In this document: positions 1-8,360 of the stretch, piece by piece
Layout of the letters: each line of letters starts with the position of its first letter
Position numbering within the stretch: position 1 is the first letter of the stretch
Source: JBBDJB01 sp040880125
GTDB taxonomy: Bacteria; Planctomycetota; Planctomycetia; Pirellulales; JBBDJB01
DNA: 64,000 nucleotides
Reading direction: 5' to 3'
Assembly (NCBI GenBank): GCA_040880125.1
Contig: JBBDJB010000018.1
Coordinates: forward strand, 186,001-250,000
The notes under the pieces: generated by a model
Database searches by the model: none
Told to the model about the DNA's origin: nothing
The model's input: only the letters and a program-made list of their open reading frames with translations
Translations under genes and position numbers: made by a program

Positions 1-20
1 CGCGTGTTTCTTCACCGGCG

Positions 21-479
21 CTAGGCCCGCGGATGCTCGTAGTGTGCGTGGAGACGCGTCTCGCCCAGCACGTGCAATTGCATGGCACACTCAACCTTCT
101 CTCTCTCCGCGCCGGGTGCCAGTTCCAGCGACGCGACGTCGAGCGCGTAGAGCGTGAATCGGTAGCGGTGCGGGCCTGCTTCCTCGGCCGCGGATGGACC
201 GTAGTAGCCGACGGTATCAAAGTCGTTTTGGCCGCTGACGCCGATCCCCTGAGACCCCTCCGGCAGCCCGGTTCGTTGACTGGGGATGTCGTAGAGCACC
301 CAATGCGTGCGTTGATTTTCCGGCGCGTCCGGGTCTTCCATGATGAGCACAAAACTCTGGGTTCTCTGCGGTGGATGCCGCCAGTGGAGCTTCGGTGAAA
401 AGTCTTCGCCGTCCCAGGTATCGCGCGGGAGGAGAAAACCGCCATCCTGGAAGTAGGTACTCGTCAACATGAACCGCAT
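21..479 (-). CDS. YbhB/YbcL-type PEBP (Raf-kinase-inhibitor-like) protein
   Basis: A 152-residue protein of the bacterial phosphatidylethanolamine-binding family. The anion-pocket signatures are all visible: DPDAP at residues 49-53 followed by HW at 59-60, GYYGP at 91-95 and GPHRYRF at 102-108. Length is normal for the family. There is no signal peptide, so it is probably cytoplasmic. The bacterial role is poorly defined; family members bind small anionic ligands, and nothing nearby suggests a target. The start is favoured because AAGGACG lies just upstream of the ATG; a second Met at residue 4 is possible. It is read leftward, away from a long gene-free stretch. I am sure of the family but not of the function. 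Confidence 0.93.
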   Translation of the reverse strand: MRFMLTSTYFQDGGFLLPRDTWDGEDFSPKLHWRHPPQRTQSFVLIMEDPDAPENQRTHWVLYDIPSQRTGLPEGSQGIGVSGQNDFDTVGYYGPSAAEEAGPHRYRFTLYALDVASLELAPGAEREKVECAMQLHVLGETRLHAHYEHPRA

Positions 480-1141
480 CGTGCCGTCCTTCCGTCGCGG
501 GTGTGCCTCTTCAGTCTCTCTTACTCATTCCGCCACGACAAGCACTCTTTTAGGAGAACGCTCGTGCAATGGGCGATTGCCGCGAACTTCTCCTGCCGGT
601 GCTACCTGCTGAGCGAGCACGGCGTGATAGAACCTTCCTTTTATGATACGTGTCGCGCCTGCGGCTTGTTTCCACGTCGACACCTCAGCCCCGTTCGGGA
701 ATATCGGCAGCCCCGAATTTGCCGAGGCAATCGCGAGAGGAGTTTTCAGTTTTTATCCTGTGGACTCTGCTGCCGCTGGACGGTGAAAGTGAAGCGTCCA
801 GCGCATTTTTCATGGACAGTGGCCGGCAGCGGACCATTCGCAAGTGCGATTCAAGCAGCCTTTCCTTGAACGGCGTGAAGCCAGCGGTTACAACTCCGGG
901 GGAGCGCCCGCATCGTGGCCGCAAAAACCACGGTTTGGCACGCGATTGGCTCACGCTGGTACGCTCCCCAGGAAGGCCCCGGTGCGTGCATCGTGAACGC
1001 GATTCCCGACACAGCGGGAACCGGACAAGTACTCGGCAGAACCATCCGCCGGAGGTAGTCATACGTCCGCGACTTAAACTGGGGCAAGATTCTCCTCAGG
1101 TGCCGAAAATCCGTCGCGGCGGGGGGAGGAAGTACACACAC
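480..1141. other. Gene-free stretch
   Basis: No reading frame here has recognisable protein content. An open frame continuous with the HAD gene runs through its right half, but it encodes arginine-rich composition without any known domain. It contains a sigma-54-like site (separate entry) and probably the promoters of the two divergent neighbours. Confidence 0.5.
936..951 (+). promoter_or_regulatory. Possible sigma-54 (-24/-12) promoter
   Basis: The site reads TGGCACG, four bases, then TGGCT. This matches the sigma-54 consensus TGGCACG-N4-TTGCW at every position but one, with the invariant GG and GC at correct spacing. It points toward the HAD phosphatase gene but lies about 190 bases from its start. 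No enhancer-binding regulator is in the window. A single match in GC-rich DNA could be chance. Confidence 0.3.
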
Positions 1142-1885
1142 ATGGCTGAAAGCTATCTGTTGGTCAGCGACGTTGACGATACGCTCTTAGGTGATGACGC
1201 GGCCTTAGAGCGGTTCGCGGAGTGGTACGATGAGAATGCTTCGCGCGTCAAGCTGGTGTATGCATCGGGTCGTTTCGTAGATTCTTTGCTCGACTCGCTG
1301 CGCGCCACGAACTTGCCGCCGCCGGAGGCGTTCGTCGGCGGTGTCGGGACGGAGATCATTCAGCATCCGACCGGGGACATGTTCTGCGGCTGGCTCGATC
1401 GGCTCGAGGACGATTGGGATCCGGAGAAAGTCCGCCAGATCATGGCCCGTGAGCCCGGGGCAGAGTACCAACCCATCGAGCTTCAGTCCCACTATAAGGT
1501 CAGCTACTTTCTGCACAGTGCCTCTCGCGAACAGCTCGACGAGATTTCGCAAAAGCTCGCCAACGGCGGCATCCGCGCAGACCTGATCTACAGTTCCGAC
1601 CGTGATCTGGATGTCGTGCCGGCGAATGTAAACAAGGGCACGGCGGCGGCATTCTTGGCCAAGCGATGGGAATACTCGCCAGACAACGTGATCGTCAGCG
1701 GTAACTCGGCCAACGACGCCGACCTATTCAAGCAGGGCTTCCTGGGAGTCGTTGTAGCGAACGCCCACGATGAACTCAAGACGCTGGCCGGCCCGCGGGT
1801 GTATGTCGCCGGGCAGCCCCGGGCGGCGGGGGTGCTGGAGGGCGTCGAGCACTGGATGCGCGTCGCCCAGGGCGCCACACCCTAG
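1142..1885 (+). CDS. HAD-family sucrose-6-phosphate-phosphatase-like hydrolase
   Basis: A 247-residue HAD hydrolase of the Cof / sucrose-phosphatase group. All four motifs are present: DVDDT at 10-14 (Asp10 nucleophile, Asp12 acid/base), Ser42 in YASGR, Lys165 in NVNKG, and GNSAND at 187-192. VGGVGTEI near 65-72 and SHYKVSYFL near 116-124 resemble sucrose-6-phosphate phosphatases, so a sugar-phosphate of a compatible solute is a plausible substrate. No sucrose-phosphate synthase is nearby. The frame stays open far upstream, but I start at the ATG directly before the HAD domain, since the upstream extension has no recognisable protein sequence. An alternative is a general Cof-type phosphatase. 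Confidence 0.85.
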   Translation: MAESYLLVSDVDDTLLGDDAALERFAEWYDENASRVKLVYASGRFVDSLLDSLRATNLPPPEAFVGGVGTEIIQHPTGDMFCGWLDRLEDDWDPEKVRQIMAREPGAEYQPIELQSHYKVSYFLHSASREQLDEISQKLANGGIRADLIYSSDRDLDVVPANVNKGTAAAFLAKRWEYSPDNVIVSGNSANDADLFKQGFLGVVVANAHDELKTLAGPRVYVAGQPRAAGVLEGVEHWMRVAQGATP

Positions 1886-1976
1886 CACTATTAGCTCGCC
1901 GCGCTCTGTGCGGTCGGTCGCGCCGGCCCCGCGAGGCTCTACAACGTGCCGAGCCTCCTCCCGAAGCAATCCGCGT

Positions 1977-2312
1977 CTACGCACCCGCTTCGACGGTGAG
2001 GCCAGACTCTTGCCAGGCTTTTATACCGCCCTCGTAGTCGAGGACGTTGTTGAAGCCGGCCTCTTCAAGCTTCTTCGCCGCCTTGGGCGAGGCATCGCAC
2101 GAACTGCTCGCGCAGTAGACCACGATTTTCCTCTCCTTGCTGCCGGCCTGCTGCTCGACCTTCTTCACAAAGTCGTCGGCACTCAGCGGGATGTTAATCG
2201 AATCCGGAATATGGTTCGATTGGAATTCTTCCTCCGAGAGCACATTGATCAACTCGAAGTCCTGGTTGTTTTCCACCATCAGGCGGAGATCGTCGGTTCC
2301 TACTGTATTCAT
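1977..2312 (-). CDS. Single-domain rhodanese-like protein
   Basis: A 111-residue protein with one rhodanese domain. The HIPDSINIP segment (34-42) and the active-site loop after VVY are typical, with catalytic Cys67 in CASSSC. The loop holds a second cysteine at 72, which could form a disulfide or persulfide relay, although this is inference. GGGIKAW-like sequence (GGIKAW, 95-100) closes the domain as in GlpE/PspE-type proteins. No signal peptide is seen, so it is cytoplasmic. GGAGGA sits about 9 bases before the ATG. It is followed on the same strand by a DUF883-type gene oriented the same way, so the two may share a transcript. The sulfur donor and acceptor are unknown. Confidence 0.9.
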   Translation of the reverse strand: MNTVGTDDLRLMVENNQDFELINVLSEEEFQSNHIPDSINIPLSADDFVKKVEQQAGSKERKIVVYCASSSCDASPKAAKKLEEAGFNNVLDYEGGIKAWQESGLTVEAGA

Positions 2313-2360
2313 TGGTGTTTCTCCTCCGTGGAAGGGTTGTCGCCCGCGAGGTATCCGGTA

Positions 2361-2654
2361 TCAATCGCGTGCGATCAGGCGGCCGATGAACAAGCCCAGT
2401 CCCACGCAGGCCAAAACCGTCAGAACTGGATGCTGGCGTACCTGGGACTGCAAGTCTTCGGCAGTCTTCATGCTGCGCTGGCGGACCACATCGCTAGCAC
2501 ACCTCATCTGGTCGCGGACCCCGCCGGCGATCTCCCCGGCCTCGTGTCTGCCAGAGTCGACGAGCGATTTCATCAGCTGCGAGAAGTCGGTACGCAAGTC
2601 TCGGAAGTCGCCTTTGAGCGTCTCTAGTTCCCGTTGCATCTGACTGTTAGGCAT
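2361..2654 (-). CDS. DUF883 (ElaB/YqjD-like) C-tail-anchored membrane protein
   Basis: A 97-residue protein with a long charged amphipathic helical region (1-70) and one C-terminal hydrophobic segment ending in a glycine-rich GLGLFIGRL and a short basic tail. This layout matches the ElaB/YqjD/DUF883 family. In E. coli YqjD is an inner-membrane, stationary-phase protein reported to bind ribosomes. GAAAGG lies upstream of the ATG. It is just upstream of the rhodanese gene on the same strand. A second protein of similar design is encoded at 53450-54073. Function here is unproven. Confidence 0.8.
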   Translation of the reverse strand: MPNSQMQRELETLKGDFRDLRTDFSQLMKSLVDSGRHEAGEIAGGVRDQMRCASDVVRQRSMKTAEDLQSQVRQHPVLTVLACVGLGLFIGRLIARD

Positions 2655-2982
2655 CGGGCAGACCTTTCATTGGGCTGGAACTTTCATAAAGCAAGGTTCG
2701 GCAGGGCGGCGCCTGGGCGAACACATTCTGCCGCTATCTGAAATGCAACCCGCATGCCAATGCGGCGAAGTAAGTGCTTCGCCGAAGACAAAGGCATAAT
2801 CGGAAGTTGCACGCCCCAAAAGATGGCTGCCCGGCTAGCGCCCAGGTGCGGATCGTCCCCCGCGAGGCGGTGGTGAAAGATCCGCTTCGACATTGGCTGC
2901 CATGTCGGGAGAGTGGCAGGGACAAAATGGCACACTTGGGCATGCTTGTCGCCCTTGGTGCCAGGCAGAGACGCCATTCGCA
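2655..2982. other. Gene-free stretch with a hairpin
   Basis: No credible gene. A perfect 8-bp stem with a 6-base loop lies at 2763-2784 (CGGCGAAG and its complement). It is downstream of the receiver gene on the minus strand and could help end that transcript, but neither strand has a T-run after it. Confidence 0.4.
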
Positions 2983-3447
2983 TCATGCGCGATGGCGGTG
3001 CGCACTCGACGAATGAGGTGTGGTTGGCTTGTTGCCCGAACCGACGCTGCCCGAACCGAGGGAGTCAGCCATTAATTTGCAGCCTCGAAGCGTCGGGATC
3101 AGTTGGTCCAGTAGTTCCGCCTTATGGATATAGGCAGTGGCGCCGGCATCGCGGGCGATCTGGCCGTAGCGGGATTCATCGTGCATCGAGAGCACGATTA
3201 CCACGATTTCCGGCCGCACCTTTTTCAGGTCTCGAACCAACTCGATGCCGTTGGCCCCTTTCAGCGAGACGTCGACGAGCACGACATCCGGTTCCACCCG
3301 GGTTATTTCTGCCAGGGCCTCATCGGGCGAGTCAACTTGCCCGCAGACCTCCATATCGGATTCCGGCAAAAACAATGCGGCCAGCCCGTGGCGCATTGCC
3401 TCGTGATCGTCGACGATAAGGATGCGCATCGCCTGCGTCGAAGACAT
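2983..3447 (-). CDS. Stand-alone response-regulator receiver domain
   Basis: A 154-residue protein made almost entirely of one NarL-type receiver domain. The acidic pair Asp13-Asp14, the phospho-acceptor Asp59 (VLVDVSLKG), the switch Ser87 and Lys109 are all in place. After residue 125 there is only a short Gly/Ser/His-rich tail and no helix-turn-helix, so it is a CheY-like single-domain regulator or one that lost its output domain. The DNA near the stop carries a short direct repeat (GCCCGAACCGA-type units), which may have shortened or altered the tail. No histidine kinase is adjacent. A start at Met7 (MRILIVDD) is also possible. Confidence 0.9.
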   Translation of the reverse strand: MSSTQAMRILIVDDHEAMRHGLAALFLPESDMEVCGQVDSPDEALAEITRVEPDVVLVDVSLKGANGIELVRDLKKVRPEIVVIVLSMHDESRYGQIARDAGATAYIHKAELLDQLIPTLRGCKLMADSLGSGSVGSGNKPTTPHSSSAHRHRA

Positions 3448-3998
3448 AGTCGGTAACTACCTTAAGACCGACCGGCGTGCCGACCGTTAACGGTGGGGTT
3501 CGCTGTTGATGTCAGGAGCGTCGCTGAAAAACTTTCCGCGATCGCCCCTGCGGCTGTGCAATCCCGACCTGAAGCAGTCGACGCGCGCGGCAACATTATG
3601 GCCACGGTTGTTTACGGTACAGCGTGCAGGCAAATCGCGACTCGCGCATGGCACCTGGCGATCAGTCGAGGAGAGTGCCCGGCCCGGCGTGCGCTAGACC
3701 ACCGAGGCGCACCTGCTGGGGCAATTCTACATCCATTCCCCCTGGGCCGCCAGCGTTGACTTTTCGATTATCTCGACCGGCCCGGCGGCGGCTTCTCCAG
3801 CCTTGCCGGCTTGCCGCGGCGGGCGCGAGTCCGGGGCAGGGCAAAGGCGTACTGGCCCCGGGTGAAACTTGACCAATTCCGCGACTCCGGCGGCATCGCT
3901 CTTGCTAGCGAACGGGCATCCTCAACTCGACGGGGCAAACGGCCGATCCTGTTCTTAGACCCTTCTTCTGCGCCGCTTCTCGCACACCCGCCGCTTGT
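3448..3998. other. Gene-free stretch
   Basis: Between a leftward receiver gene and a rightward kinase gene. Several short open frames cross it, but none has coherent protein composition or a ribosome binding site. I see no RNA gene or repeat family. It presumably holds the two divergent promoters. Confidence 0.45.
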
Positions 3999-4916
3999 AT
4001 GACCCAGCTATCGAAGACGACATCGCTCCGCGCTGATGCTGCGCACCCGTCGTGCGGCATCACAACCCCGCACATGGTCGGCCCCTGGCAGTTAGTGGCC
4101 CCCATCGCGGAAACGCGTCTGTCCGAAATCTACCGGGCGCTGCCCGAGGCCGCGGCCGCCGGTGACGGGCAGCCGCCCTATGTGGTGAAGCTCCTCCGGC
4201 GGCAGTGGCGCGACGACCCTCAGGCGGTGATCCTGTTTCAGCGCGAGGCGGTCGTTGGTCGAATGCTTTCGCACCCAAATCTCGTGCCCGTGCTGGCGGC
4301 GGGCGCCGATGTTGTGCCCTATGTGGTGATGCCGTATCTGCACGGGCAGACGCTCGCCCGACAGATGGCGGCCGGCCGGTGGCCGTCGCTGGCGCACGCG
4401 CTGTGGATCGCGCGGCAGGTCGCCCAGGCGCTCGATGCGCTGTTCCGCCCACGCGGCTGGATGCACGCGGACATCAAGCCTAGCAACATCCACCTGGGGC
4501 CGGACGGGCATGTGACGCTGCTCGATCTGGGGCTGGTGCGCCCGGCGGGGCAGGGGGCGTCGCTGGCCGAGCGGCCGGTGGTCGGCACCATGCAGTACAT
4601 GGCCCCGGAGATGCTCACCTCGACGCTGGCGGCCGACATCCGCAGCGACATCTACAGCCTGGGCGTCGTGCTCTACGAGATGCTCGCGCGGCGGCTGCCA
4701 TTTATCGCCGGCGAGGCGGCGCGCCTGGCCGTGCTGCATCGTGAGGCGACGCCAGTGCCGCTGGCCGAACTGGTGCCGCACCTTCCGCTGCCGGTGGCCG
4801 AACTGGTGCACCGAATGCTGGCCAAGGAGCCGCTACGGCGCCCACAGTCGCCGCGCGAGTTGATCGAGACGCTCGGGCGGTTGGAGATCGCGTGTTTTGA
4901 GTATCGCGCGGCGTAG
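3999..4916 (+). CDS. Ser/Thr protein kinase, soluble (PknB-like)
   Basis: A 305-residue Hanks-type kinase that is nearly all catalytic domain. Lys64 in YVVKLL and Glu83 form the ATP salt bridge. The catalytic loop is HADIKPSN (156-163), so the usual Arg of HRD is Ala. The metal loop is DLG (176-178) instead of DFG. APE is at 202-204 and Asp217 is the helix-F aspartate. The glycine-rich loop is weak. Loss of the HRD arginine usually means activity does not depend on activation-loop phosphorylation. There is no membrane segment or sensor domain. A palindromic 3'-end element follows 35 bases after the stop. The substrate is unknown. Confidence 0.9.
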   Translation: MTQLSKTTSLRADAAHPSCGITTPHMVGPWQLVAPIAETRLSEIYRALPEAAAAGDGQPPYVVKLLRRQWRDDPQAVILFQREAVVGRMLSHPNLVPVLAAGADVVPYVVMPYLHGQTLARQMAAGRWPSLAHALWIARQVAQALDALFRPRGWMHADIKPSNIHLGPDGHVTLLDLGLVRPAGQGASLAERPVVGTMQYMAPEMLTSTLAADIRSDIYSLGVVLYEMLARRLPFIAGEAARLAVLHREATPVPLAELVPHLPLPVAELVHRMLAKEPLRRPQSPRELIETLGRLEIACFEYRAA

Positions 4917-4950
4917 AAGGCTGACACTCGGTGCCCGGTTGACGCAAGCG

Positions 4951-4978
4951 GGTGCCACGGCTGGCTTGTCCAGCCGTG
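4951..4978 (+). repeat. Palindromic 3'-end element, family A (copy 1)
   Basis: A 9-bp perfect stem CACGGCTGG / CCAGCCGTG with a 5-base loop, preceded by GGTGC. It differs by one loop base from the copy at 60987-61014. It lies 35 bases after the kinase stop and may act as a transcript-end hairpin. Confidence 0.8.
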
Positions 4979-5155
4979 AGAGTTTGTGAAGGTGGTTTTT
5001 CATCGAGGAGACGATGCCTTCATGCCCTTGCAGTAAGGCGGACCTCGGTTGTCCCGCCGTGCGGCCACGGTCGTAACGTGAAAAAGGAAGTGAACGTTCG
5101 ATTCCAAGGGCGCGAGCGCAACGGTCGTTAGCAGAAAAAAGTCTTCACGGACGCG

Positions 5156-5182
5156 CACTGCTGGACCAGCCAGCAGTGGCAC
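5156..5182 (-). repeat. Palindromic 3'-end element, family A (copy 2)
   Basis: CACTGCTGG and CCAGCAGTG separated by 5 bases, followed by GCAC; in minus orientation it reads GTGCCACTGCTGG and so on. It is about 20 bases downstream of the stop of the minus-strand gene at 5202-5627. Confidence 0.75.
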
Positions 5183-5201
5183 CCGAAGTGGTGACTCCCA
5201 C

Positions 5202-5627
5202 CTAATCGCCGCCAGCCAGTCGGTAGGCTTCACGCTCAAACGGATTGTCACGGTACGCTCTGCCTCCGCGCATCCATAAGAACAGCGAGCAGGCAAGGTA
5301 GGCCGGTCCGAACAGCGGTCCCCAGCGCTCGAACTGCCGAACGTGTACCATCTCGTGATCGCGGGCGATGTCGAGCGACGCATCCGTCTGACCCAAAATT
5401 GTATGGCCGAGCGTCATCGCAAGTGTGGCTTGGCCGAACGGCAGGTGCACAACAAACCACTTTGCAAAACCGCCGTGAAACTCAAGGATGCGACCACGCA
5501 CCTGGCCACGACCGCCCGTGCAGATTCCCGCCAAGCCGATGATCAGGCCGATCAATGTATATGGCGACGCCCAAATATAAGCGAGTAGCAAGATGACCGT
5601 CCGCAGGAATACTTTGGCGAAGCTCAC
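5202..5627 (-). CDS. Small membrane protein with HExxH-like metalloprotease motif
   Basis: A 141-residue protein of unknown function. Two hydrophobic segments at about 11-36 and 104-119 flank a conserved-looking region containing HEMVH (91-95), Q98 and R101. A possible third metal ligand is Glu132 in NPFEREAY. The arrangement HExxH followed by ExxA resembles gluzincin-type membrane metallopeptidase fragments, but the domain is much shorter than M48 or M56 enzymes. The start codon is GTG. It is monocistronic: glcF ends at 5742 on the same strand, over 110 bases upstream. It could be a zinc peptidase or only a structural relative. Confidence in the gene is fair and in the activity low. Confidence 0.7.
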   Translation of the reverse strand: MSFAKVFLRTVILLLAYIWASPYTLIGLIIGLAGICTGGRGQVRGRILEFHGGFAKWFVVHLPFGQATLAMTLGHTILGQTDASLDIARDHEMVHVRQFERWGPLFGPAYLACSLFLWMRGGRAYRDNPFEREAYRLAGGD

Positions 5628-5741
5628 GACTTATCCCACGCGACGTAGGTCAGTACCGGGGACATGACTCGCCCCGAACCAAACTTCTTGTGGTACGGAA
5701 CGGTTACTCCTAACGAGTTGGCACTGAAATTTTGCCGGCGG

Positions 5742-7103
5742 CTACCAGCTCGGCCGCTGGCGGCGGTAGCTCAGGTCGAGCAATTCCATCGGATGAACGA
5801 CGGTGAGCTTTTGGCCGTCGGCCCGAGCCTGGCGGGCAATCTGCATGATGCAGCCGGCGTTGGCGGTGACCAGCACCTGCGCGCCGGTGCTGTAGACGTT
5901 GTCCAGCTTGCGGCGGCTGAGTCGCGCGGCCATCTCCGGTTCGGTGAGGTTGTATGTGCCGGCCGCCCCGCAACACAGCTCCGACTCGGGCAGCTCTCGG
6001 AGCTTCAAGTCCGGAATCTGCGCCAGCAGGTTCCGCGGCGGCTGCGAGATCTTCTGCGCGTGGACCAGGTGGCAGGCGTCGTGGTACGTGGCGACCAGCG
6101 GCAGCGAGCCCTCCGGCGGCACCAGGCCTAGCTCGTCGAGAAACTCGTGCACGTCGCGAATCTTGCCGGCCAGGGCGGCGCGCTTGGCTTGCGATTCGTC
6201 GTGCCAGTGGTGGCCGTAGTCCTTGAGCATCGATCCGCAGCCGGCGATGTTGACAATCACCGCATCGACGCCTGTGGCATCGAAGGCCGCCACGTTGGCG
6301 TCGGCCAGTTCGCGGGCTGGCTGGGAAGCGCCGGCGTGAAAGTGAATCGCCCCGCAGCACACCTGGGTGCGCGGCACGATGACCTCGCAGCCGTTTTGCT
6401 GCAGCACCCGGGCGGTGGCCCAGTTCGTGCCGCGGAACATTACATCGCCGATGCAGCCGGTGAACAGGGCCACGCGGGCGCGGCGGGTGCCAACCGCTGG
6501 GAGCACTTCCGGCAGCGGCGGCTGCTTGGCCGTCGGCGGCGGGAGCATCTCGGCAAGTTGCCGCAGCCGCGCCGGCAGCAGGCGATACAGCCCCAGCGTG
6601 CGAGCGAACCAGTCGATTCCCAATCGCTGCGCGAGCCGTGCCGGCAGGATCGCCTTGCGCATGCGGCTGGGGTAAGGGAACAGCCCGAACAGGATCCAGC
6701 GGTGGAACCAGTCGTCGGTCTTGCGCGCATCACCTTGTTGTTCCATGGCGACGCGGAACGGCTCGATCAGCTTGCCGTACTGCACGCCGGACGGGCAGGC
6801 GGTTTCGCACGCCCGGCAGTCGAGACACAGCTCCAGGTGCCGGCGGACATTGTGGTTCAAGGGCAGGCGACCGTCGGTCACGCTGCGCATCAGGTAGATG
6901 CGGCCGCGCGGGCTGTCGTTCTCGTCGCCCAGCTCGACATACGTGGGGCAGGACGCCGTGCACAGGCCGCAGTGGACGCAGTCGAGAAACAGTCCGTAGT
7001 CGATGTCGGAGCCGGGCGTGGCGCCGCGCTTATCGAGCGCAATCGGACCGCGGACGTCTTCGGGAGCGGGCGCGGGATTGTCCGGCGGATTCGGTGACTT
7101 CAT
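5742..7103 (-). CDS. glcF: Glycolate oxidase iron-sulfur subunit
   Basis: A 453-residue iron-sulfur subunit that passes electrons from the flavin subunits to the quinone pool. Two 4Fe-4S ferredoxin motifs are visible: Cys42, 45, 48, 52 (CxxCxxCxxxCP) and Cys93, 96, 99, 103. Two CCG domains follow, with LFTGC and VCCGAIHF in the first and HDACHL and ELCCGAAG in the second. Its ATG overlaps the glcE stop as ATGA, which fixes the start and implies translational coupling. Third and last gene of glcD-glcE-glcF. The related D-lactate dehydrogenase complexes have the same subunits, so the substrate could be D-lactate as well as glycolate. Confidence 0.95.
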   Translation of the reverse strand: MKSPNPPDNPAPAPEDVRGPIALDKRGATPGSDIDYGLFLDCVHCGLCTASCPTYVELGDENDSPRGRIYLMRSVTDGRLPLNHNVRRHLELCLDCRACETACPSGVQYGKLIEPFRVAMEQQGDARKTDDWFHRWILFGLFPYPSRMRKAILPARLAQRLGIDWFARTLGLYRLLPARLRQLAEMLPPPTAKQPPLPEVLPAVGTRRARVALFTGCIGDVMFRGTNWATARVLQQNGCEVIVPRTQVCCGAIHFHAGASQPARELADANVAAFDATGVDAVIVNIAGCGSMLKDYGHHWHDESQAKRAALAGKIRDVHEFLDELGLVPPEGSLPLVATYHDACHLVHAQKISQPPRNLLAQIPDLKLRELPESELCCGAAGTYNLTEPEMAARLSRRKLDNVYSTGAQVLVTANAGCIMQIARQARADGQKLTVVHPMELLDLSYRRQRPSW

Positions 7104-8350
7104 GACAGCTCGTATAGAAATCTGCCCGGGTTGAGCAGGTGGTGAGGATCGAACCGGCGCTTGATCGCTTCCATCAGGTCGACGGCGCCCGTGCGGCCGC
7201 CCCAGACCGCCTGGCGGGTCAGTTCGCCGGCCGCGCAGGAGAGCACCGTGGCGCTGCCACCCCAGGCGGATGCGGTGGCTTGCAACTTGCCGACCAGCAC
7301 GCGGCTGGCGTCGGCCAGATCGAACCGCGCGAAGCGGACGACGAGCACTCCGTCACCGGCGTGTGCTTGCAGCGAGCACTCGGCATCGATGCCGCGGACC
7401 AGGTCGAAGTATTGCGTGACGCGGCTGGGAGGCAGCGCGACCTTCAGCACGAGCGGTGCAGTGCGGTCGGTGGGAAAGTCGGTCAGCGCTTGCCAGGCCG
7501 GCCGAGTGGCGTCACCGATAAGCGACGCGGCCGGTTCGATCGACAGGGCCCGCCATTCGGCGGCAAGTTGCTCGCCCATCCACTCCACCTCGGCGGCCGT
7601 GCCTTCCAGCCCGACGACCAGCCGCGCCCAAGCCGCGCCGCCGGGGGTGAGGACTTCGTGCTGCTGCCACGCCGGGCCCGCGAGCAGTTCGATCGCGGTG
7701 GGCGTGGTGCGAGAGTCGACCAGCGCGGCCAGCAGCCGCTCCGCAGTTTCGGCATCCGGCAGATCGCACATCCACAGCGCGGAGGCTTCGGGCAGCGGTT
7801 TGACTTTGAGCGTCAACTGGGTGATCACTCCGAGCGTGCCCAGCGAGCCGGTGAGCAGCTTGCAAAAGTCGTAGCCGGCGACGTTCTTCACGACACGGCC
7901 GCCGCCGTTGAACACCGTGCCGTGGCCGTCGATGGCGCGGATGCCGATCACGTAGTCGCGGATGGTGCCCTGAGCGTAGCGGCGCGGGCCGGACCAGGCG
8001 GTGGCCACGACTCCGCCCAGCGTGGCGAGGTCGCTCTCGGGCACGTCGATCGGCAGCCACTGGCGCTCGGCGGCCAGCGTGGCGGCGAGCGTGTCGATCG
8101 TGATCCCGGACTCGACGGTGATCGTCATGTCGCGCGCCGGGTAGTCGACGACGCGACCCGTGCCGGTGGTGGCGATGCCCAGCCCCGGGGTCTTGGCGGG
8201 CAGTCCGTAGTCGAGGCTTGTGCCGCCGCCGATCGTGTAGATCGGCGTGCGACTGGCGACCGCTTCGCGCACGGCGGCCACAAACTCGTCCTGCGAAGCG
8301 GGAGCGAGCTGCGTATCGAGTGGCAGCGTGCTGTCGAGCGTGGTGGCCAT
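7100..8350 (-). CDS. glcE: Glycolate oxidase FAD-binding subunit GlcE
   Basis: A 416-residue second flavin subunit of the glycolate oxidase complex. The PCMH-type FAD-binding fold is shown by TIGGGTSLDYG near 40, TLGGVVATAWSGPRRY near 115-130 and GGRVVKNVAGYDFCKLL near 150-165, the last being a hallmark of GlcE. It starts 10 bases after the glcD stop and its stop overlaps the glcF start, so all three are surely co-transcribed and translated in a coupled way. It oxidises 2-hydroxy acids together with GlcD and GlcF at the membrane face. Length is a little above the E. coli protein. Confidence 0.94.
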   Translation of the reverse strand: MATTLDSTLPLDTQLAPASQDEFVAAVREAVASRTPIYTIGGGTSLDYGLPAKTPGLGIATTGTGRVVDYPARDMTITVESGITIDTLAATLAAERQWLPIDVPESDLATLGGVVATAWSGPRRYAQGTIRDYVIGIRAIDGHGTVFNGGGRVVKNVAGYDFCKLLTGSLGTLGVITQLTLKVKPLPEASALWMCDLPDAETAERLLAALVDSRTTPTAIELLAGPAWQQHEVLTPGGAAWARLVVGLEGTAAEVEWMGEQLAAEWRALSIEPAASLIGDATRPAWQALTDFPTDRTAPLVLKVALPPSRVTQYFDLVRGIDAECSLQAHAGDGVLVVRFARFDLADASRVLVGKLQATASAWGGSATVLSCAAGELTRQAVWGGRTGAVDLMEAIKRRFDPHHLLNPGRFLYELS

Positions 8351-8360
8351 TGTCGTCTTT

